Source of the DNA: Prochlorococcus sp. AG-347-G20 | Lineage (GTDB): Bacteria; Cyanobacteriota; Cyanobacteriia; PCC-6307; Cyanobiaceae | DNA: 64,000 bases | Reading direction: 5' to 3' | Assembly: GCA_003281645.1 (NCBI GenBank) | Contig: QCBJ01000001.1 | Location: 1-64,000 of the forward strand | Shown here: piece by piece, positions 35,939 to 45,690 of the stretch | Position numbering within the stretch: position 1 is the stretch's first letter | Layout: each line of letters starts with the position of its first letter | Made by a program: the position numbers and the translations under genes | The notes under the pieces: model-generated | Seen by the model: the letters and a program-made list of their open reading frames with translations, nothing else | Database searches by the model: none | What the model was told of the DNA's origin: nothing

Positions 35939-36940
35939 TTAATTACTAAGCAGGGATACTATAGATGAAAGTATTTGCATAGATTGCTGCTCAAATTCTA
36001 CGGATAGTTGAGTTCTGGAAATTAATAACAAAAGGCAAATACCAAACATATATAGAATAGACCACCTAAAGAGAGACTTTGCTCTTGAAAGATCATCAGG
36101 AGATTTCTTTAATTCATTAATTAATTGCAAAAGTCTTCCATTAAATGGCAATAACATAATTCCGTATAAGAGACCCCCTTCAGGTAAAGCCAAGACTCCC
36201 ATTATACTCATTAAAACTGTTGCCCATCCGTAACGAGAAATCGCTTTAGCAGTAAAAATAGTTCCTTTAACAGAAGGAAGCATAGGAATTCCAACAGATG
36301 CGTAATCATCCTTCAATAAAATTGCAAGTGCCCAAAAATGAGCTGGAGTCCATAACATTACTAAACCAAACAACCACCAACCACTAAGGCCTACATGCCC
36401 TGTGGCAGCAGATGCACCAACTAAAGGTGGTATCGCGCCAGCAACTCCTCCGAAAACAATATTTTTGGTTGTACGAGGTTTCAAAATAACTGTATATAAA
36501 ATTACATAGCTAAATAAACCAAGAAGAGTTAATCCCGCAGCCAAATAATTTACACCACTTACTAAAAGCATCGAAGCTGCTAAAGTACACGACACGGCAG
36601 CTAAAAATACAGTCTCAGATGACAACTTTCCTGCTGGCAAGGCTCTTTTGCTAGTTCTTGTCATCCTCTTATCTAATTCCATTTCCCACAAGCAATTAAG
36701 AGCTCCTGCTGCTGCTGCTGCCAAAGCGCCGCCTCCTAAAGTGCAGATAAGCTTCGGTGAAGACAAAGGCCATTCCTCTGTTAAAGCCATTCCTCCTAAA
36801 GTTGTTGCCAGTAAAAGTGGGATTAATCTAGGTTTTGCTACTTCAAGCCAAGGTGGCAAAGTTAATCTTTTTCTTGAAGGTACAACTTCATCCCTAATTG
36901 AAGATTTATAGTTCAAGTTTTCTAAGTTACTACTATTCAT
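35939..36940 (-). CDS. ctaB: Protoheme IX farnesyltransferase (heme O synthase)
   Basis: CtaB adds a farnesyl chain to heme b to form heme O, the first step to the heme A of cytochrome oxidase. The 333-residue UbiA-family membrane protein shows [20 protein letters not shown] near residue 86 (the Asp-rich prenyl-diphosphate site) and [19 protein letters not shown] near 205. It overlaps the start of ctaA's neighbour frame by 4 bases (ATGA), so ctaA and ctaB are translationally coupled. Confidence 0.95.
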   Translation of the reverse strand: MNSSNLENLNYKSSIRDEVVPSRKRLTLPPWLEVAKPRLIPLLLATTLGGMALTEEWPLSSPKLICTLGGGALAAAAAGALNCLWEMELDKRMTRTSKRALPAGKLSSETVFLAAVSCTLAASMLLVSGVNYLAAGLTLLGLFSYVILYTVILKPRTTKNIVFGGVAGAIPPLVGASAATGHVGLSGWWLFGLVMLWTPAHFWALAILLKDDYASVGIPMLPSVKGTIFTAKAISRYGWATVLMSIMGVLALPEGGLLYGIMLLPFNGRLLQLINELKKSPDDLSRAKSLFRWSILYMFGICLLLLISRTQLSVEFEQQSMQILSSIVSLLSN

Positions 36941-37911
36941 GAATTGACACCAACCATTTGCGAATTTAAGGAGTGGTTTAGACCTTTTTTGGTAAAAGGA
37001 TTTCTAAAAATTAATGTTGTTAATATCGCAATAAATAAAGAAGCGTTAAGTTGATGACCGATAATAAAAATAGGTTCATTCAAATTTGTTTTAAGACTTA
37101 AAACACCCAAAACAATTTGGGAAACCAAGAGAAAAATAAGTGTTGAGAGATATTTCCAATTTTCAGTAAGCAAACTTCTCTTATAAATTGCAGTAGCAAT
37201 AATCAATAGAACTGAAAAAGTAATTGGAAAAGCAAATAATTTATGAGTATTTAGAATTAGGCATTGTTTATTAAAAGATAAGCAAATATGTGCTGACCAG
37301 GTTGATGAAAGCCTTACTCCAATAAAAGATTGAATCAAAGTAAGTAAAAGAGGAACAAACAATAAAAATCTCCACCAAATTAATGGCTCTTCTATTTCGT
37401 CATTTTCTAAATTTTGATTGATTGAAATTGTTGCAATGAGAAGTAGAAAAGCTATTAAAAGGTGGCCCGTAACAGTATATGAATCAAGCAGGTTTATTAC
37501 TGTTAAAGCTCCAAAAGATCCTTGTACAATAACAAGAAAAAGTAGTAATGAATAAGTTTTAGGTAACCAATTTGGAATTTCATTTTTCCAAATAATTGAA
37601 AGGATAAATTTAAAAAGAATTAATATCCCAACCAGAAAAGCATCTAGACGATGAAACCACTCTAGAAATACTCTTAGGTTCATATGATTAAAGGGCAAAA
37701 AAGATCCATAACATAATGGCCAATCTGGACAGGCAAGTCCCGCCTCCATGACTCTAGTAGCACCTCCAATCACAATTAGCGCTATAAGTGCAAGTACACT
37801 ATGACTTCCCAACCTTTTAAAAATTGTCAGATATTTTGATTTATATAATTGGTTATTAATCAAGTGGATAAAACCTATTATTTTGCATAATAAATTAGAT
37901 TCAAAAACCAA
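36937..37911 (-). CDS. ctaA: Heme A synthase
   Basis: CtaA oxidises heme O to heme A. The 324-residue membrane protein has eight hydrophobic segments and the expected histidine sites: [12 protein letters not shown] near residue 83 and [10 protein letters not shown] near 150 in the first half, then HKLFAFPIT and [12 protein letters not shown] in the second. [23 protein letters not shown] near 40-62 is the family signature, including the paired cysteines. No in-frame ATG is available between 37911 and the domain. It is divergent from ctaC; the 215-base gap should hold both promoters. Confidence 0.94.
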   Translation of the reverse strand: MVFESNLLCKIIGFIHLINNQLYKSKYLTIFKRLGSHSVLALIALIVIGGATRVMEAGLACPDWPLCYGSFLPFNHMNLRVFLEWFHRLDAFLVGILILFKFILSIIWKNEIPNWLPKTYSLLLFLVIVQGSFGALTVINLLDSYTVTGHLLIAFLLLIATISINQNLENDEIEEPLIWWRFLLFVPLLLTLIQSFIGVRLSSTWSAHICLSFNKQCLILNTHKLFAFPITFSVLLIIATAIYKRSLLTENWKYLSTLIFLLVSQIVLGVLSLKTNLNEPIFIIGHQLNASLFIAILTTLIFRNPFTKKGLNHSLNSQMVGVNS

Positions 37912-38126
37912 ACATTAATTAAAAATTAATATGTTTAATTTAAAAAATAATTTACTATTTTAATCTTTTTTCCCTGACAAATAACTCTAAAAAGTTATTA
38001 ATAATACGCCTTTTATTTCAAAAATCTTAAGAAGTTGTAAATTTAAATGATTTTCTTTTAACAAAGGATGCAGGATTAAAAAAATTGAATATCTTGAGGA
38101 TATAAATACAAATTTTTAGAAATCAA

Positions 38127-38930
38127 TTGTTAAATAAAAACATTTATTTAATACTAATTATTTCGTTCGTTTTTGCTATATCTTTTTGGATTGGTTTTAA
38201 TGTAAATTTGCTCCCAGCGGAAGCAAGTATTAATGCACCAATTTACGATGAACTTTTTAAAATTCTTTTCATCATTGGATTAATTATTTTTATAGGAATG
38301 ACAATAGCAGTTATTTATAGCTTATTTAAATTTAGGAAAAGAAATGATCAGATAGGCGATGGTATAGCTTTAGAGGGAAATTTAAGCTTAGAAATTGTAT
38401 GGACAATTATTCCTTCAATAATTGTTTTATTAATAGGTTTATATAGTTACAACATCTACGATCGTATGGGAGGGATGAAAGAACTAAATCATAACCATGA
38501 AATGATGGGTTCTAACACGGAAAAAATATGGGCGGGAATAAGTCAAACTTCTGATAATGAAATAGCAATAAATAATTTATCAATAGAAGTTTCAGCTATG
38601 CAATTTGCATTTCTATTCAATTATCCCAAGGGCAATTTCATATCAGGAGAACTACATGTTCCTGTTGATCAAAAAGTATCAATGAAAATGGAATCCAAAG
38701 ATGTCATTCATGCTTTTTGGGTACCAGAGTTCAGAATTAAACAGGATATTATTCCTGGACAACCGACTATTCTAAATTTCACTCCTACAAAAGTAGGAAA
38801 ATATCCGATAATTTGCGCAGAATTATGTGGCCCATATCATGGAGGGATGAGAGCCTCGATAATTGTTGAAAAAGAATCTGATTACAACGAATGGTTTAAC
38901 AAAAATAAAAAACCAGAGGTAAATTTATGA
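38127..38930 (+). CDS. ctaC: Cytochrome c oxidase subunit II
   Basis: CtaC holds the CuA site that receives electrons from cytochrome c or plastocyanin. The 267-residue product has an N-terminal hydrophobic segment (about residues 5-22), a second (about 45-65), and a third near 90-105. The CuA region contains HAFWVPEFRIKQDIIPG and the ligands of CAELCGPYHGGM near 232. The apparent start is TTG. The stop overlaps ctaD by 4 bases. It follows an empty-looking 215-base gap that contains a small hairpin at 37980-37999. Confidence 0.94.
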   Translation: MLNKNIYLILIISFVFAISFWIGFNVNLLPAEASINAPIYDELFKILFIIGLIIFIGMTIAVIYSLFKFRKRNDQIGDGIALEGNLSLEIVWTIIPSIIVLLIGLYSYNIYDRMGGMKELNHNHEMMGSNTEKIWAGISQTSDNEIAINNLSIEVSAMQFAFLFNYPKGNFISGELHVPVDQKVSMKMESKDVIHAFWVPEFRIKQDIIPGQPTILNFTPTKVGKYPIICAELCGPYHGGMRASIIVEKESDYNEWFNKNKKPEVNL

Positions 38931-40552
38931 CAATATCAATTGATCCACAAAAAACTAATAATGAAAGCCTTCAACCTAAAGGCTGGCTTAGATACTTTAG
39001 TTTCAGTCTTGATCATAAAGTAATTGGGATACAATACTTAGTCTGCGGTTTTCTTTTTTATCTAATAGGAGGAACCTTAGCGAGCGCTATAAGAATTGAA
39101 CTAGCTAGTCCAATGTCTGACTTTATGCCAAGAGATGTTTATAACCAAGTTTTAACTTTACACGGAACAATAATGATATTCCTTTGGATAGTGCCTGTAG
39201 TTAACGGTGCCTTTGGAAATTATTTAATTCCATTTTATGTAGGTGCGAGAGATATGGCATTCCCAAGATTAAATGCCGTAGCTTTTTGGTTAATTCCTCC
39301 TTCAGGTTTGATGCTGGTAGCAAGCTATTTTGTTGAGGGTGCTGCTCAGGCTGGATGGACGGCTTATCCACCTTTGAGCATAACTACTCCTCAATCGGGA
39401 CAAATTATTTGGATTCTTAGCGTTCTATTACTTGGAGGCAGTTCTATATTTGGTGGAATAAACTTTATCGCCACCATTATCAAATTAAGAAGGCCAGGAT
39501 TAAAACTTATGCAATTGCCAATGTATTGTTGGGCAATGCTAGGAACAAGTCTATTAGTTGTTTTGTCAACTCCTGTTTTAGCAGGCACTTTAATTCTACT
39601 TAGCTTCGATATCATCGCTAATACAGGGTTTTTCAATCCTGTTTTAGGTGGCAATGTCGTAGTTTATCAGCATTTATTTTGGTTTTATTCTCATCCAGCT
39701 GTATACATTATGGTCCTTCCTGCCTTTGGTTTAGTTAGTGAAATACTTCCTGTACATGCTAGAAAACCACTTTTTGGATATACAACAATGGTTTTTTCAA
39801 TAATGGGGATAGTAGTTTTAGGTTTAGTTGTTTGGGCGCATCACATGTTTACGAGTGGAACGCCCCCTTGGATGAGATTGTTCTTTACTATTGCCACAGC
39901 ATTTATTGCTGTTCCAACAGGTATAAAATTTTTCAATTGGGTTGCGACATTATGGGGAGGTAAAATTTCCATCAATAGTGCAATGTTATTCTCTTGCGGA
40001 TTTATTATAAATTTTGTTTTTGGGGGTATTACAGGAGTTGCTTTGGCACAGGTACCTTTCGATATTCACGTTCATGATACCTATTTCGTTGTAGCCCATT
40101 TTCATTACATAGTTTATGGAGGGACTGTTTTTATTATTTTCTCTTCAATTTATCATTGGTTCCCCAAAGTAACTGGAAAAATGCTCAATGAAAAATTAGG
40201 AATTTTACATTTTATCATTACCTTTATTGGATTTAACTTGTGCTTTGCTCCTCAACATTGGCTTGGTTTAAATGGAATGCCAAGAAGAGTTGCAGAATAT
40301 GATCCTCAATTCCAGTTCGTTAATCAAATTAGTAGCCTTGGGGCTCTTTTGATGGCTATAAGTACAATTCCTTTTTTAATTAATGTATTCCTTAGCGTGA
40401 GAAATGGAAAAGATGCTGGCGATAACCCTTGGAATGCTCTTACACCTGAATGGTTAACATCTTCTCCACCTCCAGTTGAAAATTGGGAAGGAGAAGCTCC
40501 TTTAGTTGAAGAACCTTATGGTTATGGTAAAGAAATTTCTGAACAAAAATAA
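38927..40552 (+). CDS. ctaD: Cytochrome c oxidase subunit I
   Basis: CtaD carries heme a and the heme a3-CuB site that reduces oxygen. The 541-residue product shows LHGTIMIFLWI near residue 78 (a heme ligand His), HPAVYIMVLPAFG near 258 (the His-Tyr cross-link), HHMFTSGTPPWMR near 305 (CuB ligands), and HVHDTYFVVAHFHYIVYGG near 382, holding the heme ligands. The length is normal. It is the middle gene of ctaCDE. Confidence 0.97.
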   Translation: MTISIDPQKTNNESLQPKGWLRYFSFSLDHKVIGIQYLVCGFLFYLIGGTLASAIRIELASPMSDFMPRDVYNQVLTLHGTIMIFLWIVPVVNGAFGNYLIPFYVGARDMAFPRLNAVAFWLIPPSGLMLVASYFVEGAAQAGWTAYPPLSITTPQSGQIIWILSVLLLGGSSIFGGINFIATIIKLRRPGLKLMQLPMYCWAMLGTSLLVVLSTPVLAGTLILLSFDIIANTGFFNPVLGGNVVVYQHLFWFYSHPAVYIMVLPAFGLVSEILPVHARKPLFGYTTMVFSIMGIVVLGLVVWAHHMFTSGTPPWMRLFFTIATAFIAVPTGIKFFNWVATLWGGKISINSAMLFSCGFIINFVFGGITGVALAQVPFDIHVHDTYFVVAHFHYIVYGGTVFIIFSSIYHWFPKVTGKMLNEKLGILHFIITFIGFNLCFAPQHWLGLNGMPRRVAEYDPQFQFVNQISSLGALLMAISTIPFLINVFLSVRNGKDAGDNPWNALTPEWLTSSPPPVENWEGEAPLVEEPYGYGKEISEQK

Positions 40553-40558
40553 AAACAC

Positions 40559-41161
40559 ATGACAACTCTAGATAGCTCAAAAGAAATTCAAAAAAATAAT
40601 TCTGAAGTTAATGAAACACATGAAGACTTCAGAATGTTTGGCCTTATAACTTTCCTAATTGCAGACGGAATGACTTTTGCTGGATTCTTTGCTGCTTATT
40701 TGACTTATAAAGCAGTAAATCCATTACCTGATGGTGCTATTTATGAATTAGAACTACCAATACCTACACTCAATACAATTTTATTACTTGTTAGCAGTGC
40801 AACTTTCCATAAAGCAGGTAAAGCACTTTTAAAAGATAAAAACTCTGATTCCCAAAAATGGTTATTTTTTACTGCTTTTCTTGGAATTATATTTTTAATT
40901 TGTCAATTATATGAATATTTTCATTTACCTTTTGGATTAACCGATAATTTATTTGCAAGTACTTTTTATGCTCTTACTGGTTTTCATGGATTACATGTCA
41001 CTTTAGGCACTTTAATGATTTTAATTATTGCTTGGCAATCGAGAATCAATGGCGGAAGATTAACTAGTCAAAATATGTTCCCATTAGAAGCCGTCGAATT
41101 GTACTGGCATTTTGTAGATGGAATATGGGTTATTTTATTTATTATTTTATATCTTTTATAA
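40559..41161 (+). CDS. ctaE: Cytochrome c oxidase subunit III
   Basis: This 200-residue membrane subunit completes the aa3-type oxidase core. After a hydrophilic N-terminus, FLIADGMTFAGFFAAYLTY begins the first helix; TGFHGLHVTLGTLMILII near residue 140 and EAVELYWHFVDGIWVILFIILYL at the end are family hallmarks. Five hydrophobic segments rather than seven match the short cyanobacterial form. It starts 6 bases after ctaD. Confidence 0.95.
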   Translation: MTTLDSSKEIQKNNSEVNETHEDFRMFGLITFLIADGMTFAGFFAAYLTYKAVNPLPDGAIYELELPIPTLNTILLLVSSATFHKAGKALLKDKNSDSQKWLFFTAFLGIIFLICQLYEYFHLPFGLTDNLFASTFYALTGFHGLHVTLGTLMILIIAWQSRINGGRLTSQNMFPLEAVELYWHFVDGIWVILFIILYLL

Positions 41162-41258
41162 AAAACTAAATTTAAAAAATTAAATATATTTTTTATTAAT
41201 TTATATTGCCACAGTTCTCCTTTTTAGTAAGAATATATAATTAGGAATTTGTCAGATA

Positions 41259-41612
41259 ATGCTTGAAGGAAAAGAACTTCTTGAAAAAGCAAAATTATTA
41301 AGTAAAAAATCTGAAGATGAGATAGCAAAAGGTTGCGGGTACGTAGGTCCTAGCGGAAGAATCTTGAGAAAAAGTTTTTATAGGGCGCTTATCGAAGCTA
41401 AGGGTTACAAAATAGGAAATGGTCGTCAGGGGAAAAATGGTAATAGAGCTTCAAGAGGCCGACAGACAGAATTCAAAACTAAAGTTCATGGCAATGGGAA
41501 CCTATTAATTGGTCATGCTTACACCAAAAAATTAGGTCTAGAACCTGGTCAGGAATTTAAAATCGATCTTAAAAAAGAGTCAAAAACAATTTATCTAATT
41601 CCATTAAACTAA
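41259..41612 (+). CDS. AbrB-type transcriptional regulator (cyAbrB)
   Basis: The 117-residue product matches cyanobacterial AbrB-like regulators: EGKELLEKAKLLSKKSEDEI at the N-terminus, CGYVGPSGRILRKSFYRALI near residue 27, and a C-terminal swapped-hairpin type DNA-binding part, GNGNLLIGHAYTKKLGLEPG near 78-97. In other cyanobacteria cyAbrB proteins tune nitrogen, carbon and hydrogenase genes. It is 97 bases downstream of ctaE and not obviously in that operon. Its targets here are unknown. Confidence 0.85.
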   Translation: MLEGKELLEKAKLLSKKSEDEIAKGCGYVGPSGRILRKSFYRALIEAKGYKIGNGRQGKNGNRASRGRQTEFKTKVHGNGNLLIGHAYTKKLGLEPGQEFKIDLKKESKTIYLIPLN

Positions 41613-41621
41613 AAATATATT

Positions 41622-42275
41622 TTACCAACCGTTTTCTTTAAGCCATTCCGAAGAAATATTATTTGAAGATAAATCTTGATTATTATTTTTATTAAATAAA
41701 AGTAATTTCTCTACATATTTAATAAGCGCATCTGCCTCAAGGTTTACGCTGTCACCGACATTTAATTTATTCAGATTTGTGTTATGCCAAGTATGAGGAA
41801 TTATCGCAATAGTAAATATTTCTCCTTCCTGCTCAAATTTTGCAATTGTAAGACTTATACCATTGACACAAATACTGCCTTTATTAACTACATATTTCGA
41901 AAAATTATTATTTTTCCATTTTATAGATAAAAGCCATGATTTCTCTAATTTTTCTATATTCTCGACTGTTCCAAGGCCATCAACATGTCCACTGACTATA
42001 TGTCCTCCTAGACGGTCAGACACTTTAAGAGCAGGCTCCAAATTAACAATCTGATTCAGGTTCGACTTTACTCCTAAAGTTGTTTTTTTTAATGTCTCCT
42101 CACTAACATCAACAGTAAATTTATTTTGAAAAATCTCTTTAACTGTCAAACAAATTCCATCAACAGCTATGCTGTCGCCGATTTCCATATCAAATAAATT
42201 ATCTAGAATTTCAATTTCTAAAATATTTTTTTCTTGTCTTAGTTTTCCAACTGATTGAATTATTCCTGTAAACAT
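41622..42275 (-). CDS. ribE: Riboflavin synthase, alpha chain
   Basis: RibE converts two 6,7-dimethyl-8-ribityllumazine molecules to riboflavin plus a pyrimidine. The 217-residue product starts MFTGIIQSVGKL and has two lumazine-binding repeats (about residues 1-95 and 96-190), each with an SIAVDGICLTV or SICVNGISLTI stretch and GHIVSGHVDGLGTV between. The length is typical. It is convergent with the AbrB-type gene. Confidence 0.96.
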   Translation of the reverse strand: MFTGIIQSVGKLRQEKNILEIEILDNLFDMEIGDSIAVDGICLTVKEIFQNKFTVDVSEETLKKTTLGVKSNLNQIVNLEPALKVSDRLGGHIVSGHVDGLGTVENIEKLEKSWLLSIKWKNNNFSKYVVNKGSICVNGISLTIAKFEQEGEIFTIAIIPHTWHNTNLNKLNVGDSVNLEADALIKYVEKLLLFNKNNNQDLSSNNISSEWLKENGW

Positions 42276-42387
42276 AGATTTAAGAAAAATATTTTTGCAA
42301 AATTTTGTATTTACTTTAATTTACTTTAAATGATTTTCAACTATAAATAAATTAAAGAATAAATAAAAAGAAATTGATCATATTTAG

Positions 42388-43530
42388 ATGATTATTAATT
42401 CACAAAAAAGATCATTTGGTAGAGGGGCCAAAGTGAGCTTATTCACTTTAGGGACAATGCGAGCAACTGAAAGTCTCGAAAAAATGTATAGCATAATAAA
42501 AAATGCATATTATGTAGGAATTAACCACATAGAAACAGCACCCTCTTATGGTGATGCTGAATCACTTATTGGAAATTCATTAAAAAAATTAGCAATAGAA
42601 GAGAATATAAAAGAAAAGAATTGGGTGATTACTTCCAAAGTTTTACCAAAGGGTGATTTTGACTTTTTAAAAAATAATTTTAAAAAGTCTCTTAAAAATT
42701 TAAATCGCGAGAAAATTAATAATCTTGCAATTCACGGACTCAACTTAAAACAACATTTAGATTGGGTTCTTGCTGGAGAGGGTAAGAAATTCATATCTTG
42801 GATACTTGAGAAGGAACTAGTTGATCAAGTTGGTTTTAGTTCTCACGGAAGTTATTCACTAATTAAAGATGCAATTAACTGTGAAGTTTTTACTTTTTGT
42901 AGTCTTCATTTACATTATTTAGATCAATCTAAGATTGCTTTAGCAGAGGAAGCTATAAAAAAAGGTATGGGAGTTTTAGCAATATCACCTGCTGATAAAG
43001 GCGGTAGATTATATTCTCCAAGTGATATTTTGATAGAGGCCTCTAAGCCTTTTCATCCATTAGAATTAGCGTATCGATTTCTGCTGGCAAAAGGCATTAC
43101 AACTTTATCCTTGGGGGCGACAAACAAAAAAGATTTTGAATTTGCGCATAAACTTAGAAACTCATTCAAGAAGCTTACAAAACTTGAAAAAAGCGCCCTT
43201 AATAAAATTGAGGAAGTTTCTAATGAAAGATTAAACTCAACCAAATGTGAGCAATGTAGATTTTGTCTTCCATGTCCAAATGAAGTGCCTATTCCAGAAA
43301 TACTTCGTTTAAGAAATATATCTATTGGTTATGGCCAATTAGAATTTTCAAAAGAAAGATACAATTTAATAGGAAAAGCTGGCCACTGGTGGGAACAAAA
43401 AAATTCCTCATTTTGTCAAGAATGTAATGAATGTGTTCCTAGATGTCCTAGTAAATTAGATATACCAAATTTATTAAAGGAAACTCATAACTTATTAATT
43501 GAAAATCCTACAAAAAGATTATGGGGATAA
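42388..43530 (+). CDS. Aldo/keto reductase with C-terminal 4Fe-4S motifs
   Basis: The 380-residue protein has an aldo/keto reductase barrel (IETAPSYGDAESLIG near residue 52, the catalytic Tyr of that motif, then VITSKVLPKG and LAIHGLN), followed by two cysteine clusters: CEQCRFCLPCP near 286-296 and CQECNECVPRCPSKLDIP near 350, each with CxxCxxCxxxCP spacing for a 4Fe-4S cluster. It is therefore likely a ferredoxin-like electron-transfer reductase. The family is known in many bacteria; the substrate is unknown. Its stop overlaps the convergent lipoprotein gene by 12 bases. Confidence 0.85.
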   Translation: MIINSQKRSFGRGAKVSLFTLGTMRATESLEKMYSIIKNAYYVGINHIETAPSYGDAESLIGNSLKKLAIEENIKEKNWVITSKVLPKGDFDFLKNNFKKSLKNLNREKINNLAIHGLNLKQHLDWVLAGEGKKFISWILEKELVDQVGFSSHGSYSLIKDAINCEVFTFCSLHLHYLDQSKIALAEEAIKKGMGVLAISPADKGGRLYSPSDILIEASKPFHPLELAYRFLLAKGITTLSLGATNKKDFEFAHKLRNSFKKLTKLEKSALNKIEEVSNERLNSTKCEQCRFCLPCPNEVPIPEILRLRNISIGYGQLEFSKERYNLIGKAGHWWEQKNSSFCQECNECVPRCPSKLDIPNLLKETHNLLIENPTKRLWG

Positions 43531-44517
43531 GGACTGATTCCAGATATTTTTAAGATTAATTTTTTGTTCATTTGTTAAGACAGGGAAAGACCAACTATTT
43601 TGCCAACATTTCTCAGAAGGTCCTGAGGTAAGGAACATTTCAGAATTATATTTACTTTGCAAATAATCACTATTGAATGGAAGATACCAACCCTGGCGTA
43701 CTAATTTATCTACTATTGATTTATTTTCTAAAGATTTAATCCATTTAATTAATATTGCATTATTTAGATTTGATCGACTAAGTAGAAAATGCCACATCAA
43801 AGGTACGCCTTGGCTTGGAAAAACTAAAGAAAGCCTTGGATCTATTTTTAAATATTTTGAACAAAGACTATAAGGAACTATTGCGACACAAGCATCAGAA
43901 TTAATCAACCAATTGAGCATATTTTTATCATCAAATATCATTGCTTGGCTATTGAGTTTTTTTAAAGAATTAGATGTATTAATTTTTTTAGCAATTGAAA
44001 ATATTATTCTGGGACTTTGTGGAAAAATAATTTTTCCAGTTAATTTTTTAGAAAGAAGAAAATCCCAAGATATTCTGGCTGAATTTATTAAGTCTTTATT
44101 ATTTTTAATGATAACTGTATAGGGTACTAAGCCAATAGGAAATAATTTACTCCTCTGATTTTGATTAAAACTTCCCAAAAAATCTATCGATCTCTTATCC
44201 AAATTTTCGAAAAGTGCATATTCATTTATTTTTTCAAATTCTGAAAAATCTATACTAGAAATCCATCCATCATTTATTAAAGTAAAGTCAGAATTGAAAA
44301 TTGTGTTTCTATTTTTTTGTAGCCGAATATCTCCAAAATTAATTTTTTCCTGCTTCCAATCTTTTGGAATCATATCTTTAAAAGATTCTGGATAAAAAGA
44401 ATTTTGTAATGCAATTTTTACTTTATCAGGTTGATTACTGCAAGAGTTTAAGAAAAATAAAAGCGAAAGCTTACCACAATTTAAAAATTCTCTTCTGGTT
44501 GCAAATTTTGAAAACAT
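43519..44517 (-). CDS. Lipoprotein resembling an ABC solute-binding protein (PotD-like)
   Basis: The 332-residue product has an export signal with RREFLNCGKLSLLFFLNSCSNQ, a twin-arginine-like start followed by a lipobox LNSC near residue 26. The rest looks like a periplasmic binding protein of the spermidine/putrescine type, with DFTLINDGWISSI near 78, GLVPYTVIIKNN near 128, SDACVAIVPYSL near 210, and RQGWYLPFNSD near 285. No ABC permease or ATPase is adjacent, so the partner is unknown. It begins directly after the UPF0284 stop and may be last in the topA run. The polyamine-type call is weak. Confidence 0.6.
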   Translation of the reverse strand: MFSKFATRREFLNCGKLSLLFFLNSCSNQPDKVKIALQNSFYPESFKDMIPKDWKQEKINFGDIRLQKNRNTIFNSDFTLINDGWISSIDFSEFEKINEYALFENLDKRSIDFLGSFNQNQRSKLFPIGLVPYTVIIKNNKDLINSARISWDFLLSKKLTGKIIFPQSPRIIFSIAKKINTSNSLKKLNSQAMIFDDKNMLNWLINSDACVAIVPYSLCSKYLKIDPRLSLVFPSQGVPLMWHFLLSRSNLNNAILIKWIKSLENKSIVDKLVRQGWYLPFNSDYLQSKYNSEMFLTSGPSEKCWQNSWSFPVLTNEQKINLKNIWNQSLSP

Positions 44518-45690
44518 TCAGCAATCCTTCTCTAAAGAAATTTGACCTAGGCACTTCATCATTTCCAGATTTTGTTGACACAATGAAACTATTTCTTCAT
44601 TTTTAAATCCATCTAAGAAGGCAAGCAAAGATATTCCACCAGCACCTACACCTTCTTTTACATGACCCAATTCATAATCCTTCAATTCTTTGTATTTTGA
44701 AGATTCGAAATTTAAAGGACTTGCTAAACCTAATAATTTAACATCATATTTTTCATTAATTAGATTTACTAAATCATTTAGAGAATTATCTTTCACAAGC
44801 CACCCAGTTGTCGCAATAAAAACATCTTCAATGAATTCATCTTTATTTTTTTCATCTAATAATTCTAATACAAGCAAAATGACTGCTAACATCTGACTTC
44901 CGCCAGACAATATTACAGGTTGTTTTGCTAACCTTGCACCAATTAATAGACCCATTGAGAAAGCTTGGAAAGGATCACCTACCGCCGCGACAACATCAAA
45001 AGAGTCGAAATCAGCCTTGAAATTTGCATTGAAAAGTCCTTTTTTAACTACTTGTCTTCTCAGTTCTCTTGGAGCTTTAAATAAACTACTCCCAACTAAA
45101 TTAGACACCTGCAACCCAAAAGCTTCCATTACTGCCTGAGCAGTTGTGGTGCCCCCTGGGACAGATTCAGAAATTAAAACTGATTGCTTTAAGGATTTTC
45201 CTATCGCAAGACCTTTTTCAAAGAGATTTAAAACTCTCTCTTTAGTCATCGATTTACCAGTAGTAAGACAATTTGATGGTCCCATATCTCTATCTTCTAC
45301 AACCAAATGATTAAAATAAGGCTCTGCTCCTATTCCCAGAGGAACAATAACTGGATAAATATTTATAAGCTTTGAACAAACATGACTGATTAGGGCAGGA
45401 GTTACTCCTGCATTGAGAAGAGGCAATTTATATTTATGATCTTTTGAAGCACCCTCAAGCAAAAATTCGGCATCTGCGAGCGCAGTTGTTCTCCTTGATT
45501 TTGCACTAATACCTGCAGCGGAAATACCTGGAATTTGAGAAGTATTAGTGCCTGCAATTACAAGAAATATTTTTAAATTTTTAATATTCTTTTTTAGTAT
45601 TTCTATCTTATTAAATTTTCTTTTTATGTTGGATTCATTTCCAAAAAAATTTATACCTAATTCTGTACTATACATTTTTACTTTTTTCAA
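44518..45690 (-). CDS. UPF0284 protein, CobT-like nucleotide phosphoribosyltransferase
   Basis: The 390-residue product matches UPF0284/TIGR00303, distantly related to CobT, which activates the lower-ligand base of cobamides. Seen: FLVIAGTNTSQIPGISAAG near residue 42, LLNAGVTPALISHV near 92, VLISESVPGGTTTAQAVMEAFGL near 168 and VILSGGSQMLAVILLVLE near 255. Prochlorococcus makes pseudocobalamin with adenine as lower ligand, so this may be the base-activating enzyme (inference). It overlaps the DUF2232 gene by 4 bases and abuts the lipoprotein gene. Confidence 0.8.
   Translation of the reverse strand: MKKVKMYSTELGINFFGNESNIKRKFNKIEILKKNIKNLKIFLVIAGTNTSQIPGISAAGISAKSRRTTALADAEFLLEGASKDHKYKLPLLNAGVTPALISHVCSKLINIYPVIVPLGIGAEPYFNHLVVEDRDMGPSNCLTTGKSMTKERVLNLFEKGLAIGKSLKQSVLISESVPGGTTTAQAVMEAFGLQVSNLVGSSLFKAPRELRRQVVKKGLFNANFKADFDSFDVVAAVGDPFQAFSMGLLIGARLAKQPVILSGGSQMLAVILLVLELLDEKNKDEFIEDVFIATTGWLVKDNSLNDLVNLINEKYDVKLLGLASPLNFESSKYKELKDYELGHVKEGVGAGGISLLAFLDGFKNEEIVSLCQQNLEMMKCLGQISLEKDC

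Noticed and set aside
37912-38126. A hairpin AATAACT/AGTTATT near 37980 between ctaA and ctaC as a terminator or riboswitch
   Set aside because: It lies in a divergent promoter gap where neither gene ends, has no T-run, and no known riboswitch core is visible.
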